The position numbers and the translations under genes were made by a program. A model generated the notes under the pieces. That model ran no database searches. It worked only from the letters and a program-made list of their open reading frames with translations, and was not told the DNA's origin. A stretch of DNA of 64,000 bases from Atherinomorus stipes (taxonomy: Eukaryota > Chordata > Actinopteri > Atheriniformes > Atherinidae), in contig JALJCO010008719.1 in NCBI GenBank assembly GCA_023101725.1, positions 1-64,000 of the forward strand, read 5' to 3'. The first letter of the stretch is position 1. The number at the start of each line of letters is the position of its first letter. Shown here piece after piece: positions 34,664 through 46,640 of the stretch.

Positions 34664-35012
34664 CAGTCGTCAAAATTATTGATACCCTCCAATTAAATAA
34701 AAGGCTAAATTCACATTAGTAATTCAAATAATGAGAAACTAAAGAAACAAATAATAAATAAAAAAATTTATAAAATTATGATTTAGTGAAATAAAATATT
34801 GCTTTTGAATTCTGGTTGAAAATGATAATTAAAAAACAAACAAAATTATTCCAGACACATTAGTGCACCTTGAACGTGGACCAAAATACCTGTCAACAGG
34901 TGCAGAAGTCTTTTTGAACATTAGAGGAAACAACTGATTGTAGTGATTTTCTCAAAATTTTGCTCAACAAAATTTTAGTTTCTCAGCCCCATCATGCTTG
35001 TTTACTTGTTTG

Positions 35013-35080
<68 letters not shown>

Positions 35081-35378
35081 TTATCAATCAATCAATCAGA
35101 CAAACTTTATTTATAAAGCAACTTTCATGTCAGAGCAGTGCAAAGTGCTTCACACACAAAAAAAACAATAAAAGTAATATGTGGAAAACAAGGATTTACA
35201 TACAACATGCACACATAAACATACACAATATGTCTTTCAAACCACAATTCAAAATTAACGTCGTGATTTTCATAGAATTGTTATGTATTATTACTTTCGT
35301 CAATTTCATCTTATTTCACTGATGGCTGATTTTCTTCCTTCTTTAATTGGAGGGTATGAATAATTTTGAGGATGACTG
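34664..35378. mobile_element. Tc1-type MITE, copy A
   Basis: The left end CAGTCGTCAAAATTATTGAT and the reverse complement of the right end, CAGTCATCCTCAAAATTATT, share the motif CAAAATTATTgATACCCTCC. TA flanks both ends (34662-34663, 35379-35380), the Tc1/mariner target signature. Two further copies are at 37565 and 60912. This copy alone contains a (GT)30 tract and a LINE/SINE-tail-like segment (AACTTTATTTATAAAGCAAC, 35102-35121). Confidence 0.85.
35017..35076. repeat. (GT)30 microsatellite
   Basis: An uninterrupted run of 30 GT units inside the Tc1-type MITE copy A. The corresponding place in copy C has only a short TTTTTGTGTGTTC sequence, so the array expanded after insertion. Confidence 0.95.
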
Positions 35379-36296
35379 TATCTACAGTGATGATTCGTTA
35401 TTGATTGAAAAATTTCATTTTGAGTTGAACTGAGTTACTGATGCGAGTCATGGAACAAAGGTGTATATCAGAGAAATGAAGCCTTATTTTATCATGGGTT
35501 TGTCGGTATTTTTTTTAATATAGTGGTTATGTTTTAAAAGAAAAAGATTAGATCCATCCTCCATCCAATCCCTTCTCTTTATTTACCAGGCAGATTGGCA
35601 ATATCAGTAACTTGCCATTCAGTCAGCTGTGAGCTGGGCAGTGACAGGTAGAGATGGAAAACACAGTCTAACATGGTTGAAAATGATTATATGAGTTTAA
35701 GACAAGGTTTACGTTTAAAAAAAAACAAAAAAAACTCTTACTGTAACCTGAATGCAGATTTTTTTTTCCGTACAATGTTACTGAAACTAGCTGCTGAGCT
35801 CAAACCGATTGTGGCGTTCACATTAACTTGTGAAAATCAACTGAAATATTGGTTATAATGTCATTTGGCTTGAGTTTTCATTGTTATTATTCCATAAGGT
35901 GGCTCCATATAACTGCGCTTTGACAATCACATCACTATTTTGGATTTTCCATCACCAAATAATGGATGAGATTCATATCACACTTTTTTTTTCTCATTGA
36001 TTCAAAGTGCTCACATTGGGCCCATTATATTTATTCACTCCTCATTCATACTTGTAAGCTACATGTTCCACAGCTGCCCCAGGGGTACACAAACAGAAAC
36101 ATGGCAGCTATGACTGTAAAGGTACACAAAAATCACGGTTCGTATGTACCTCTGTACAGTACACAAGTCACGGTTCGGTTTTTCTTTGGTACACTAATGG
36201 GGAAAAAAAATACAAATATGTTTTATTAACAAGTTCAGTAAAATTTTGCATCAAAACTCTGTTTTGTTTGTTTGGGTTTTTTTTTTTTTTTTTTTT

Positions 36297-36553
36297 GGTA
36301 TATTTGAATGAGAAAAAATAACCATAAACAAATAAAATATTTTAAAATAAAAAATCCTGCAGGTTTTTTTTTTTTTTTGGTATATTTGAATGAGAAAAAA
36401 TAACCATAAACAAATAAAATATTTTAAAATAAAATCCTGCAGGTTTTTTTTTTTTTTTTTTTTTGGTATATTTGAATGAGAAAAAATAACCATAAACAAA
36501 TAAAATATTTTAAAATAAAATCCTGCAGGTTTTTTTTTTTTTTTTTTTTTTTT
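36297..36553. repeat. three tandem copies of an 82-89 bp unit ending in poly-T
   Basis: Units at 36297-36378, 36379-36464 and 36465-36553 each contain GGTATATTTGAATGAGAAAA, CCATAAACAAATAAAATATT, CCTGCAGG and then a T run of 15, 21 and 24 bases. A fourth T run of 20 precedes the first unit. The cores are almost identical while the T runs vary, suggesting recent unequal exchange or replication slippage anchored in the poly-T. Confidence 0.9.
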
Positions 36554-36630
36554 ACACTTTTCAATGAAAGTGTCTTGCCCAAGGCACAACAGGTGACTGG
36601 ATGAGTGGGATTTGAACCATTGATCCTTTT
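36554..36630 (-). repeat. SINE fragment with perfect B box
   Basis: The reverse complement reads GGATCAATGGTTCAAATCCC then CCTTGGGCAAGACACTTTC and runs into poly-A. GGTTCAAATCC matches the pol III B box exactly, and TTGGGCAAGACAC is shared with the SINE at 54303. The A box is missing, so the copy is 5'-truncated. Its poly-A tail is the T run of the adjacent tandem array. Confidence 0.7.
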
Positions 36631-37252
36631 TTTAAAAGATTTTCCAAGAAATACAGACATGTAGAAAACTTATAGAATAAACCTGAGGGACATCAGTCCA
36701 AGTTTTAGTGAACGTTTTAGAAAATTTGCATTTAAAAAAAGAACAGCTCGCAAACTAACTGCTTGCAGCTACAACTTTCATTTGTTTTGTGAAGCACTTT
36801 TATCTGCAAAAGGTGCGACAGATCTGGACATGAAAAAGTTCCCCTTTCATCCGACTGCCAGCCACTTACCAGCGACTTCTCTGCTAATTCAATCGAGGGG
36901 AAACGATTTCAGAGCATAAATGAATGCCTGACACAAGGATGTTTCTACACGCCAAGTTTGGACACCGTAAGTGATGGCGTATTTGCGGGACAAGCCGTTC
37001 AGCCAGTGATAGTGCAGTAATGGTGCACTATTAGTGCACCACTTCTGGCAGAAAAAGGAGAAACTTTTTCATGCCCAGATCTGTATATGATAGTTTCTTC
37101 TCGTGCGTAGTTCTCATCATTCATTTCAAAGAGCCGTTCAATAGAGTCAATTCATTCATGAACATCACACCTCTATTTCACATAGATTGTGCATGTTTTA
37201 GAAAGCTGATACTGTAACTCAAACATGGAAGGCTATTGCCTGTTTTTTAGTA

Positions 37253-37530
37253 TAATATTTATTCATTCATTCATTACACCACTTTTTTCCGATTCAGGGT
37301 CGTGGGAAAACTGGAGCCTGTCCCAGCAATTAGCAGGAGAGCGGCAGGGTACACCCTGGACCGGTCACCAGTTACAGGGTCAAAACAGAGAGACAAACAA
37401 CCATTCACCCTCACATTCACTCCAAGGAAGAATTTTGAGCGACAAATTAACCTAATATGCATGATCCCTGATCAAAGCCCACCCCAGCCGAGACTTGCAC
37501 AAGCAACCTTCTGGCTGGGAGACCACAAAA
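37253..37530 (-). repeat. SINE copy (ATGA-tailed family), partial
   Basis: TTATTCATTCATTCATTACA, TTCAGGGTCGTGGG, GGTACACCCTGGACCGGTCA and AACAACCATTCACCCTCACA follow the same order as the copy at 53856-54247. The tRNA-like head is degraded (CAACCTTCTGGCTGGGAGAC remains). Confidence 0.8.
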
Positions 37531-37564
37531 ACAAAAACACCACCACACAGTCCTCAACACTATA

Positions 37565-37946
37565 CAGTCCCTTTAAAATCATTCATACCCCCCAATTAAA
37601 GAAAATGCTAAATTCACTATAGTAATTTAAATAACAAGAATCTAGAAAAGTAATAATGAATGTAAATGTACAAAATCATAATTTAGTGAAATAAAGTATT
37701 GCTTTTGAATTTTAGTTGAAAAAGATAATTTGAAATAAAGCAAATGAACAAACAGAACTGTCACCAACGTATTAGAGCACCTTGTTCATTAACAGTGGAC
37801 CAACATACCTGTCAACAGGTGCAGAAATATGATTAGACATCACAAAAAACACTTGATGGCAGTGATTGTCTCAAGTGGTTGTTAAACAAAATTTTAGTTC
37901 AGAAGCTCCGTCATGCTTGTTTGCTTGTCTTCTTGTTTGTTTATTG
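37565..37946. mobile_element. Tc1-type MITE, copy B, right end missing
   Basis: It starts CAGTCC after TA (37563-37564) and continues CATACCCCCCAATTAAAGAA, then ATAATTTAGTGAAATAAAGT and ACCTGTCAACAGGTGCAGAA, matching copies A and C. It ends abruptly at about 37946, where a partial relative of the 18.75-kb element starts, so its right terminus was lost in a rearrangement or insertion. Confidence 0.75.
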
Positions 37947-38478
37947 GCACTCAAAACAAAAAGGTCCATAAAAGTCCACAAAAACTTGTCAACATTCCTC
38001 CATACTGCTCGTCCAATGTAATCCAAGTGTCCTGAGTGTGTAGCGTCCATAATTTACTGGAAATGACATCATTTAGTATATTTTATAGCCTAAACAGTAG
38101 AACATCCCACTTCATATATGAGCATCCATGCGTTTTAACGACACTACGGAAGTCACAGGAGACCAAATCAGACGAGAGCGCCTACTCTGCTGATAATGAT
38201 AGCGTAGAAGAAGAAATTCCGCTTTTCATCTGTTTACATTCTGGTGTGAGCCAGATGAGGACGATGGCGCAAATGACTAATCAAGCTTCATCTAACTCTG
38301 GGAGATAACCTCCTCCTCATCTGCAGCGGCTTCCGTAGTGTCGTGGACTCAGGTGGACGCACATCCGGGATGTACGATGTACGATTGTTTAGGCTATAAA
38401 AATATACTAAATGATGTCATTTGGAGTAAATTATGGACGCTACCCACTGAGGACACTTGTCACGTCATGGCTGACGTG
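37947..38478. repeat. partial relative of the 18.75-kb TTAA element
   Basis: AAAAGTCCACAAAAACTTGT, CCAATGTAATCCAAGTGTCC, GACATCATTTAGTATA and CACTACGGAAGTCACAGG match 18907-20430 with the foldback absent. This provides its empty site (CTTGTCAACATTCCTCC). The right part (38385-38462) is an inverted copy of 38020-38100, making this copy itself a hairpin with a roughly 80-bp stem. The TTAA-flanked termini are missing. Confidence 0.8.
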
Positions 38479-38499
38479 AGCCAGGGGCTTACAGACCAC

Positions 38500-38990
38500 A
38501 AGATTTTTCACCAGACTGAAGCCCTGCTCTGTCTCTGTAACTCTGTCCAGCTGAGATCCTTTTTAAATGGAAGGACGCTGCCCCGCCGACTGTCCCAAAT
38601 TGGGTGAAAGATGTATTGTATCATCTTAAACTGGAGAAAATTAGATTTGGGTTGAGGGGTTCAGAAAATACATTTTATCAGGTGTGGGGGCCTTTTCTGA
38701 CGTTTTTTTTAACCAACCATCAACAAAGGTACAAGAGTGAATTTTTATTTAGTATTTTAGCTGTAGGTTTATATATTTGTATTTTACAAATTGTTTTTCC
38801 TATAAGTGACAGAGGGGGCAAGGAGTTTGTTCTTGTACTGGGTGGATGTTTATTTTTTCTACATAGGTATGTATATATATATAGGGGTATATATGTGCGT
38901 CTGTGTATATTTTTTTCTTTTTTTCTCCTATCTCAAAAATGTTATTGCTGTTATTGTACACGTCTGTATAAATGTTAACATATTAAACAC
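38500..38990 (+). pseudogene. L1-like LINE 3' end
   Basis: A plus-strand frame open from about 38553 to 38978 contains FKWKDAAPPTVPNWVKDVLY then HLKLEKIRFGLRGSENTFYQ and VWGPFLTF. A W..PP..W...LEK..F..RG....F...W.PF pattern is typical of the extreme C-terminus of L1/Tx1-type ORF2 in fish. Past about 38716 the frame runs through T/A-rich sequence that is probably the LINE 3' UTR. Everything upstream (endonuclease, reverse transcriptase) is absent, so this is a 5'-truncated copy. Confidence 0.65.
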
Positions 38991-39189
38991 TAAACACTTC
39001 CAGCTGTCATATAGACGAGTCTTTCTTTTCCCTCGCTCAACAATAACACAACAATGTACACAGTGCAAGCAGCTTCTGTTGGTTCAGTCTGTTTCGGTCA
39101 CCAGGTTGTTAAGGAGAAAGTGGCAGTTTCTCTTCACGGGAACCTCTTACATTATGTCTTTGAAACTTTTACACCATGATTGATGCATC

Positions 39190-40167
39190 AGTTGCCTCAA
39201 ATCTCTTCTGTTTATCTACAACCACAAACATTTGTTGCTATACAACACTTAATTTATGCTAATAGTAGCTAAGTACTGCTTTTTTTCTGTTGAATATTTT
39301 GTCATATTTTGATTACCCTTTAATTTTTCATAATTTGTTTTTGTCTACAGTATATGACAGATAAAAAAAAATCACATTATTTATTGAGCACTTATAGGAA
39401 GAGACCCATGCAAAATACTGGAAGGATAACTATCTGACATCAGGAGCATTACCTGGGTTAATTAAGGAGAGGAAAAAGAAACACTTTTGGTGAGGTTTAG
39501 GCATTTAATTGTGCAAAGGTTTTGGATCTATGCATATCCCTTGTCAAAACATTTAAACACAACCAGTTAACTAGCCAGGCTTTTTGGTCAGTGAACTTGA
39601 GCTGGGGACACCAGCTGGTAGACTCATCATACCAGCACAACCAGTCTGGCTGGCTGGCTGGCTCGCACAGCCTAACACCTGCTAAAGACTAGCTGAAGCT
39701 GGTTTGTGCAGTTTTCCAGCATGGTATCAGTGTGTTTTGGTGTTGCACCTTCTAGTGGTCAAAAATGAATCCTGTTATAACTGGATGGTGCGAAACAAAT
39801 GTGACACCTCACTCTTGCACTACATAGATACAGAAAAGCTTCATGAACACGGTAAGTACGAAATACTGTAGTTATGAGAATTCTGCTTGTTGAAACATCC
39901 ACATGGGACACATCTGGTTTTATTGGCACATGAATGGCACCATTGTGTTTGGTTTTAACAAAGCCATCAGATTGTGCCCGTTCTGAGGCAACCTAATATG
40001 ACAAACAGGATGATGATGGGGTCCGGGGCCATGCTACGTGCTCTGCGTGTTATGGCAACCTGAGAGGCAGCAAGGGGGGTTGCAGCGGAGGGGGGAGGTC
40101 AAAACCCTTTTTGAGCCATTCTGTGTGACAAGTATTATTGCTTTCCTGTTAAAATGCACTAATACTG
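39190..40167. other. non-coding; possible small palindromic repeat
   Basis: No gene seen. 39565-39725 carries repeated CCAGC/GCTGG motifs (GGGGACACCAGCTGGTAGAC, then (CTGG)n and GCTGAAGCTGG) that could belong to a small foldback element. Its ends are not clear. Confidence 0.35.
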
Positions 40168-40402
40168 CAGTTGTGTGAAAAAGTGTTTGCCCCCTTCCTG
40201 ATTTGACAGTTATCTCAAACGCCTGATTGCAGCTGTTGCTGCTAAAGGTGGCCCAACCAGTTATTAGGTTTTTGGGGCAATTGTCTAATATGTTATCTTA
40301 TAATGCAACACAACACTGCTATGATCTGAAACATTTAAGTGTGACAAACATGCAAAAAAAGTAAGAAATCAGGAAGGGGGCAAACACTTTCTCACACAAC
40401 TG
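40168..40402. mobile_element. 235-bp Tc1-type MITE
   Basis: The left end CAGTTGTGTGAAAAAGTGTT and the reverse complement of the right end, CAGTTGTGTGAGAAAGTGTT, are near-identical; TGCCCCCTTCCTGATTT follows in both arms. TA remains at the right flank (40403-40404), while the left has TG, a likely mutation. No coding sequence. Confidence 0.85.
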
Positions 40403-40404
40403 TA

Positions 40405-42030
40405 TATGTTGTTAAACAAAGGGAAAACAATATGGGTTAACCTTTTATTATCTGAAAGAAGACTTAACCACCTTGAGGCAGAGTATAAATAGCAAACCTG
40501 CTGCCACTAAAGGAAAGTGCTGGAAAAGGGAGTTAACTAACTTTGCTTTTCAGATCTATTTATGAAGATTATAGATCCTCAGAGAACACAAGATGAGGGA
40601 ACTTGTTCCTTCACTAATACTCAGAGGAGTCCTTTTAAAAAAATGCAAGAAACAGGAAAAAAGTTTGGGCAGTTTTTTGTGTGGCTTCAAATGTGTTTGT
40701 GTCCTGACAGTAATAGTATCCCATACCCAAGTAACACAGCGCCCTCTTATTCATTATTGTTCTGCTCTCCTTGTAGTAGAAGTTGGCCATATTTCTATCA
40801 ATAAGACAATCTGCTCTGAATAACAGAGATAAACAAAGATGAGATCACTTTCCGAGGAGGCTGTGGGAAGGATGTGATCTTCTTTGGAATTTAACCATTG
40901 CGATGCGAGTCCCTAAAGCTGCTCCGTGTTCACACCTCCTTCCCAGCATGGAGCTCTTTTGTCATCTTTAGAAGATTTCACTGATGTAACTCGGACCAAA
41001 TAACATCGTGTGCATAATGAATCATTAGTGCACATATTGTTCTGCACAGGATGTTCTTCATTAAATGATTAGGGTCTTAACTCCTCTGTGGTCTTTCCCA
41101 AATGGGGGAAATGAATGAGTAAATCCCAAAGTCTTAACAACATACCTGCACAATGAAGGCAAATGGAAACAAAAGTTGTTTTTGAGTGTTGGTGTATGAG
41201 AGCACAGCTATGTATTCATCACCTGCAGTGAATTTATTAGACCCCTCCGCAGATGAGGTCAGCATGTTTTTGGCAAGGGATACGCTTGTATTTTAGTGGC
41301 TAAAATATGTTCACACATATCAAAACTTCTATCTATACAAAGACCTACTGTCCTTGTTTCCAAAACCTTTAACCGGACAAATCTTTACCCAAACCCAACG
41401 TTTACCATAAAACTAAGCGGTTTGCAGAATGTCCTCACTTTCCACAAATGTTTATAGCTCTGATCAGTCCTCACAATGATAGACGAACAAATACACACAC
41501 ACATGCATGCACACAAAGTATGACTCAGGCCAGCCAAATGTGTTTGCAGCCCGCTCGCTTCTCATCTGGACACTCCAGACATGAGATAACGTGGATCCAA
41601 TGATGACTGTCTGTCTGACCGAAAGGGAAAAAAGACCCCTTGGGCTGAGTTCTTGTGCCTACTCTAGTGCACACACACTCACACACACACACACACAACT
41701 GACACAAAAACAGATGTACACAAACAACCCCCAGCCAGCTCCGAAGCGCGGTCCATCTAATCCCAAACAATTACATGAGGCAGTGTGCGGGTGATCCGTT
41801 GCATATGGTGGACAGGAAATTTACACACACCATCCATTCATTTACTTAGCTGTTTATCTATGATTAATCAGGGTACTACATCCTGTCACCCTCCAGAAAA
41901 ACAAGTCATACATCTACAGGCTAATGGTCCTGCACAGTATTGTGTAATGTTTAACGTCTGAGCCAATGGATTTATATATGTTGAGTGTGAGGACTAGAAG
42001 TGGAAAAATACACACCATGATCCTAAGTAT
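40405..42030. other. unique non-coding stretch
   Basis: No supported exon or element. Short CA-rich runs lie at about 41494-41515 and 41671-41698. Confidence 0.45.
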
Positions 42031-42039
42031 GCTTCACTT

Positions 42040-43124
42040 TAGGGACTTCAGGGAATACCAACATTTTTCCTGTCGATAAGATACCAGTGGTTTATGGTAC
42101 TTTTTCATCAATACTGATATTGATACAGATACTTTTGGTCCCTTCAAAGAAAACCACATGATTGTACAGTTTGCATTAATATTTTGAATGCAAGTGCAAT
42201 ATTAAATCTGAGTAAAACTTGAGAACAGAAGTAACAGAAGAAAATAAATGCTTTTAAAACAATAATAAATTATACTGATGAAGAAATTAAAGGCCCACAA
42301 AAGAACTTTTAGCAGTTTTCTCAGTGATCGGTCCCCTATCGACGGCTAAACTAGCATCCATCTTCATCGTACCTGCACTGTGATTCACTCCAGCCAGTAA
42401 AAGACAGTCTTATCTTGACTCTTGTTCTGTCCCTTCCTCTCTTTCCTCTCCTCTCTTCCTCCGGTAATGATTACTTGCGTTTCTTTGCCGAATCCGACAT
42501 GATGTGCGTTCAAAATACCCACTGTGTTCATGTCTGGTTGATATTTGTTTGCTAGTACATGATGCGGTGCACAACCACTAGTCGGCTACAACGTCGCGGC
42601 CCCACCCCGGATACAAAAGTTACATAGTGCAGTTTCAGTGAGGGTTTGAAAATGCGCAAAATGAATGTTGATCTGCCATCAAAACGAGTCAGAAACGAAT
42701 ATTTTTAAGCTCTAAAAGTTACGTTGTGTGTCTTTAAACAAAAATAAGATTAAAAACGTCTTTTAATTGTCAAATAGCTTAAGTACAGGCTAAGATAAAT
42801 TTATTCGGTTGAAAATATTCAAACATAAATTGTAAAAGTAATATAAATTTACCAAAACATGCATTGAAGCAAGACACCAAAACATTATCATCATCACTAA
42901 CATTAGCAGTATCATCATAACATCTAATAGGCTACCACCATCATGTGACACAGAAGCAAGAATCTGGCTGCTTTCAGACATCATTTCATTGCCCAAAACT
43001 CTTAGAAGTGAAAGCAAATTGCATGTTTTGTATCTGTGGTATCATAAAAAAAAGTATTGATTCCGATATTTTGTCTGGTTGGTATTGAAGTATCGACTCA
43101 AAGGTATCGATATGCCCATCCCTA
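42040..43124. mobile_element. hAT-like element, 8-bp TSD, with nested TTAA element
   Basis: CTTCACTT flanks both ends (42032-42039 and 43125-43132). The element begins TAGGGA and ends TCCCTA; the reverse complement of the right arm reads TAGGGATGGGCATATCGATA, then AATACCAACCAGAC, and AATACCAACA recurs in the left arm. The left terminus is more diverged. The 8-bp duplication and TAGGG-type ends fit hAT. No transposase is visible. A smaller element sits inside it. Confidence 0.7.
42291..42733. mobile_element. 443-bp TTAA-flanked TIR element nested in the hAT-like element
   Basis: TTAA flanks both ends (42287-42290, 42734-42737). The left end AGGCCCACAAAAGAACTTTT and the reverse complement of the right end, AGACACACAACGTAACTTTT, are alignable inverted termini. 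It lies inside the 42040-43124 element and so inserted later. No coding capacity. Confidence 0.7.
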
Positions 43125-43132
43125 CTTCACTT

Positions 43133-45909
43133 TGTAGTTACAACAGCTTGAAACATGAGATATTTGATGCCCAATGAAATGCAGTTCAACACCACTATGA
43201 TTCCTGGAATATACTAGATTTAACCTAAGTAGGATCATAGCGCCTCAACTGCCACATGCACAGATACAATAGGTGCCTTTGAGAGCAGCATGTTGCTAGC
43301 TATATCTGCAGGGTACAATGTAAGCCTTCACGCAGGAACATGTGTTCCTAAATCACACTCTTACAGTAAGCAAGTATCCCATTACAGATGCATATATGTT
43401 ATTTTACCCCTTTGCCATTTTCCTCCTCAGCCAAATGCAACACAGCTTGGAAACTGCACATGGACCAGTTCCCATCACAGCCATAGTTACCATTTTCATA
43501 GTGTTAGATTTTTCCAGTGTGGAGAACTTCAATTTGTTTTTACTGCTACTGTCACACACTCTGCTGCCCTGCAACCCGATTCACTCCGCCGAACCTCACA
43601 GAGCTCCTTTGTGTCATAAATGCTGGTGCGCAAACTTTACGTAGCCCACGTTCACACACAAACACACACATTTGCCAGCATCTAATGTGCATTCTTGTAG
43701 GTTGCTGACAGATCACAAGTGCATCCCCTCTACATAGGTAAAGTAGCTTTCCATCAGTTTCCTCCATCTTTCCATTGGGAAGTAATAATAAAAAGCCTTT
43801 AAAAGGCACAAAGGGACATGAGAAGAAGGAGTGAGGAGGAGCGAGCACCCACCATGTTCGCACGCACAAAGAGTGTGTTTGAGTGCCAGCGTTGCAGATG
43901 GATGGAGCAAGTGAGTGCGCAATAACAACGCTGATGACTGATATTTCTTTAACACTGGAGCTTTTTCCTCCACATGGAAAAGAGAAGAGAGGAGGAAGGG
44001 GGGTTTGGTGAGTAGCTGGGGAGAAGCAACAACAAAAAAAAAAAAGGCAAAAAACACAGTATTCACCTGATGCCAGACCATAAGATTATGACCAAATCCC
44101 TGTTGTATTTACTGGTGGGGAACACTCAGTGGAGCAGGAAGCTGCTATAACATTGTTTTTCCCTCCTGTTAAAAAGTCTGCGTTCTAGTAAAACTTTAGG
44201 GGGTTTAAACCCACAGCTCCCCTCGATCTGCTTCCAGGGGAAAGCTGAGTCACCTGAGCCCTCCTCTGTCCTGCAGCTCTCTCCATCTCTCGCTTTTTTC
44301 TTTGTCTCTGTCTTTTTTAACCATCTTTGAAGCTGAACACAGAAAACTTTAAAAAAAAAAAAGAAAATTAAGGTAAAAGACATTTTTTATTTCAACTAAC
44401 TGAGCCAAAATGTCACCCAGAGAGGACATCAAGTGGGCCAGATATGTATTTCGCAAACATGTGTATTGAAATCCAAACCAGTCTTTTGTAGTTTTGCCTT
44501 TTTAGCGCACTTATATAAGAAAGTTGAAACACTGACGAAAAGTGAGGTCAAATATAATAGAGTCGTTCTTTTGTGAATCGTTTAGTGGGTCATGGACTGC
44601 CTTCTCAATATGTCATCAACACAACAGAGGGATCTTTTCTCTGTCACACACACACACAGGCACAAACAAATATTATGTTACAGGGACAACAACTGAGAAC
44701 AGAAGGGGAAGCAAGGAAAAAAAAAAAAAGAAAACAGGCCAAGATCATAACAAGGCCAAAGCAAGATGGATCTGTTGTTGTCTGGGTGAGGACATCACAG
44801 AGCTAAATTTTTAATTACAAATAGATTAGACCACTGTGATGTTGTTGTGTGGTCTCTATGTAAACTCCCAGCTATTTTGTTTTGAGTCTTGTGTGGATTC
44901 TTTCTCTTTTGTTTGTCTTCAGGAGACCCAGGAATCTCTTTCGTTGCAGAGAAGAGAGAGATGTGGGGAGGAGGGCAGCGCTAAGGTCTGCTTCCACATG
45001 TGTTTTAAACTGGCGCATGCGAATGTTTGCCTGGATCAACTGTGCACTTAAGGTGCCAACAGAAGTTCCAGTCACTTTCAAAGCCGAGATGAAGTGTTGC
45101 GCTGGAACAATGGCACACAGCATTAACGGGGCATCCAGCCTCCTCTGGCCTGCCTCTGACTTGGGAGGCTTGTGGGCTGATGTTGTTATTGTTGTTTTTC
45201 GAGCTGAGAACAGGAGTCCTGGCCAAAACACACTCCTGTTACAATAACAAGACCTGGAGGGCCCCTACGCTGCTCTGCACTGGCTTTATTGGTACAGGGG
45301 AGCACCAACAACAATGTCTGTGGACAATCAACAACCAATTTGCTGAGGGGCTGAGAGGGAGATGAGCCAAAGACTGTTCTTTTCCTTTGTCTTTTCTCAG
45401 GCAGTGAGTCTATGTTACGGTTAAACCACTACCGCTGCTCTTTTGTGTGTCACTGACTTCCATAATATGGACACGTTTGGGACTAAAGCACAGATTGCAT
45501 CACTGATTGAGTCAAGATTCTATATGTGAGGAATTTCGTGCAAAGACAAAACCAACATGCATGCAAAAGACACTATTATGCAAATTTACACATGCACTGT
45601 ATGAGCCTGCAGGTCCAACATGGCAAATGCATGTGCCTACTTCTGATTAATAATGTAGACTGTGTTTATCTTGTATGATTTGCATCAAATATCTAGAAGC
45701 TACACGGTGCAGCTTTTAGCATTTCTTATTGATGTGTGTTTTTCAAACATTAGTATCAATGTTCAAACTGAATTTAATGCCAAAAACAATTTTAGACAAA
45801 AGTATAATGAGAGAATATTACCCACCAAAGTTAATGCTGTTTTAAAAATTTTGTGCAAATGATCCTCATTTGCAGCCAAATTTAACGGATTTGTCTTTTT
45901 CACACCCCT
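43133..45909. other. unique non-coding stretch
   Basis: No supported gene. Overlapping open frames at 44872-45247 on both strands have no domain signature. A pyrimidine tract ending TTGTCTTCAG at 44922 resembles a splice acceptor, but no donor or partner exon could be established. Short A-rich runs occur at about 44030-44045, 44350-44362 and 44716-44729. Confidence 0.4.
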
Positions 45910-45925
45910 AAAAATTCAACCAATG

Positions 45926-46640
45926 GGCTGCGGGGGGCTCCGGCTGGGGCCGCCTTTTGCCGCCCTTCGGGGGATGCATGTCCGCTCTTTAGGGGGGGGG
46001 GTAGCTGGGATCTGGGCCTCTGGGTGGCTGCTGGGGGCCTGGGTCGTGAGCCTTGCGGGCTTCCTCCTCCTTGCAGAGACGAGGCTGCATCTGCATGACT
46101 GTATCACCATGGAGCACCCTTTATTATGCACGTTGACACTGTGACACTGCTTCCCATTACGCTGACTAGGTTGTACCTCTTCTCTGCGTAGTTCTGCGTG
46201 TGTTTGTATGATCTGAGGATATTTAAGCCACCTGCAGGTCCTCCTGTAGGGGATTGCTTGTTTTGTTTTCCAACAGAGACCTTGGTTGTTTAGGGATCGC
46301 TGTACAGATGTACCAGTGAACTGTGTAAGTGGATTCATGTTTTCTCTCCTCTCTCTCTTCCTCTTCCTTACTCCTTTCTCTCTGTTTCACTTTCTATCAT
46401 TACCTCTGTTAACTTTCATTTCTCCCTTGTCAGGCCCAGCAGTATGAAATGGAATGGTGTAATAGACAAATGTTTAAATAAAGAAATAAAATGAATAAAC
46501 ATGATATCAAGTGGAGCCTTATGTTCATAAAGCTCCGCTTGGTAAAGCAAAACTGTTCAACACAATAAAGCAATCAGATTTCCATTCTGCTTGCTTCGAT
46601 GCTGGACAGGACAAGTAGAAAAAAAAAAAAAAAAGAAAAA
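45926..46640 (+). mobile_element. retroposed insertion with 16-bp TSD and poly-A tail
   Basis: AAAAATTCAACCAATG occurs at 45910-45925 and again at 46641-46656, flanking a 715-bp insertion that ends in A-rich sequence (46619-46640). AATAAA occurs at about 46564, some 50 bases before the tail, with an additional AATAAA cluster near 46477. Long duplication plus poly-A shows LINE-driven target-primed insertion. The 5' end is very GC-rich. No ORF was recognised, so it is either a 5'-truncated LINE 3' UTR or a processed transcript copy. Confidence 0.85.

Noticed and set aside
34960..35322. 120-codon frame with a Cys-Val repeat
   Set aside because: Translation of the (GT)30 microsatellite within a MITE.
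36297..36553. CRISPR-like repeat and spacer arrangement
   Set aside because: The alternation of conserved core and variable tract is a direct tandem repeat with poly-T length variation in eukaryotic DNA. The 'spacers' are homopolymers.
36251..36660. Minus-strand frames with poly-Lys runs
   Set aside because: Translations of the poly-T tandem array.
44872..45247. Overlapping open frames of about 120 codons on both strands
   Set aside because: Both strands are open together with no family signature. The pyrimidine-AG at 44922 is suggestive, but there is no supported donor or neighbouring exon.
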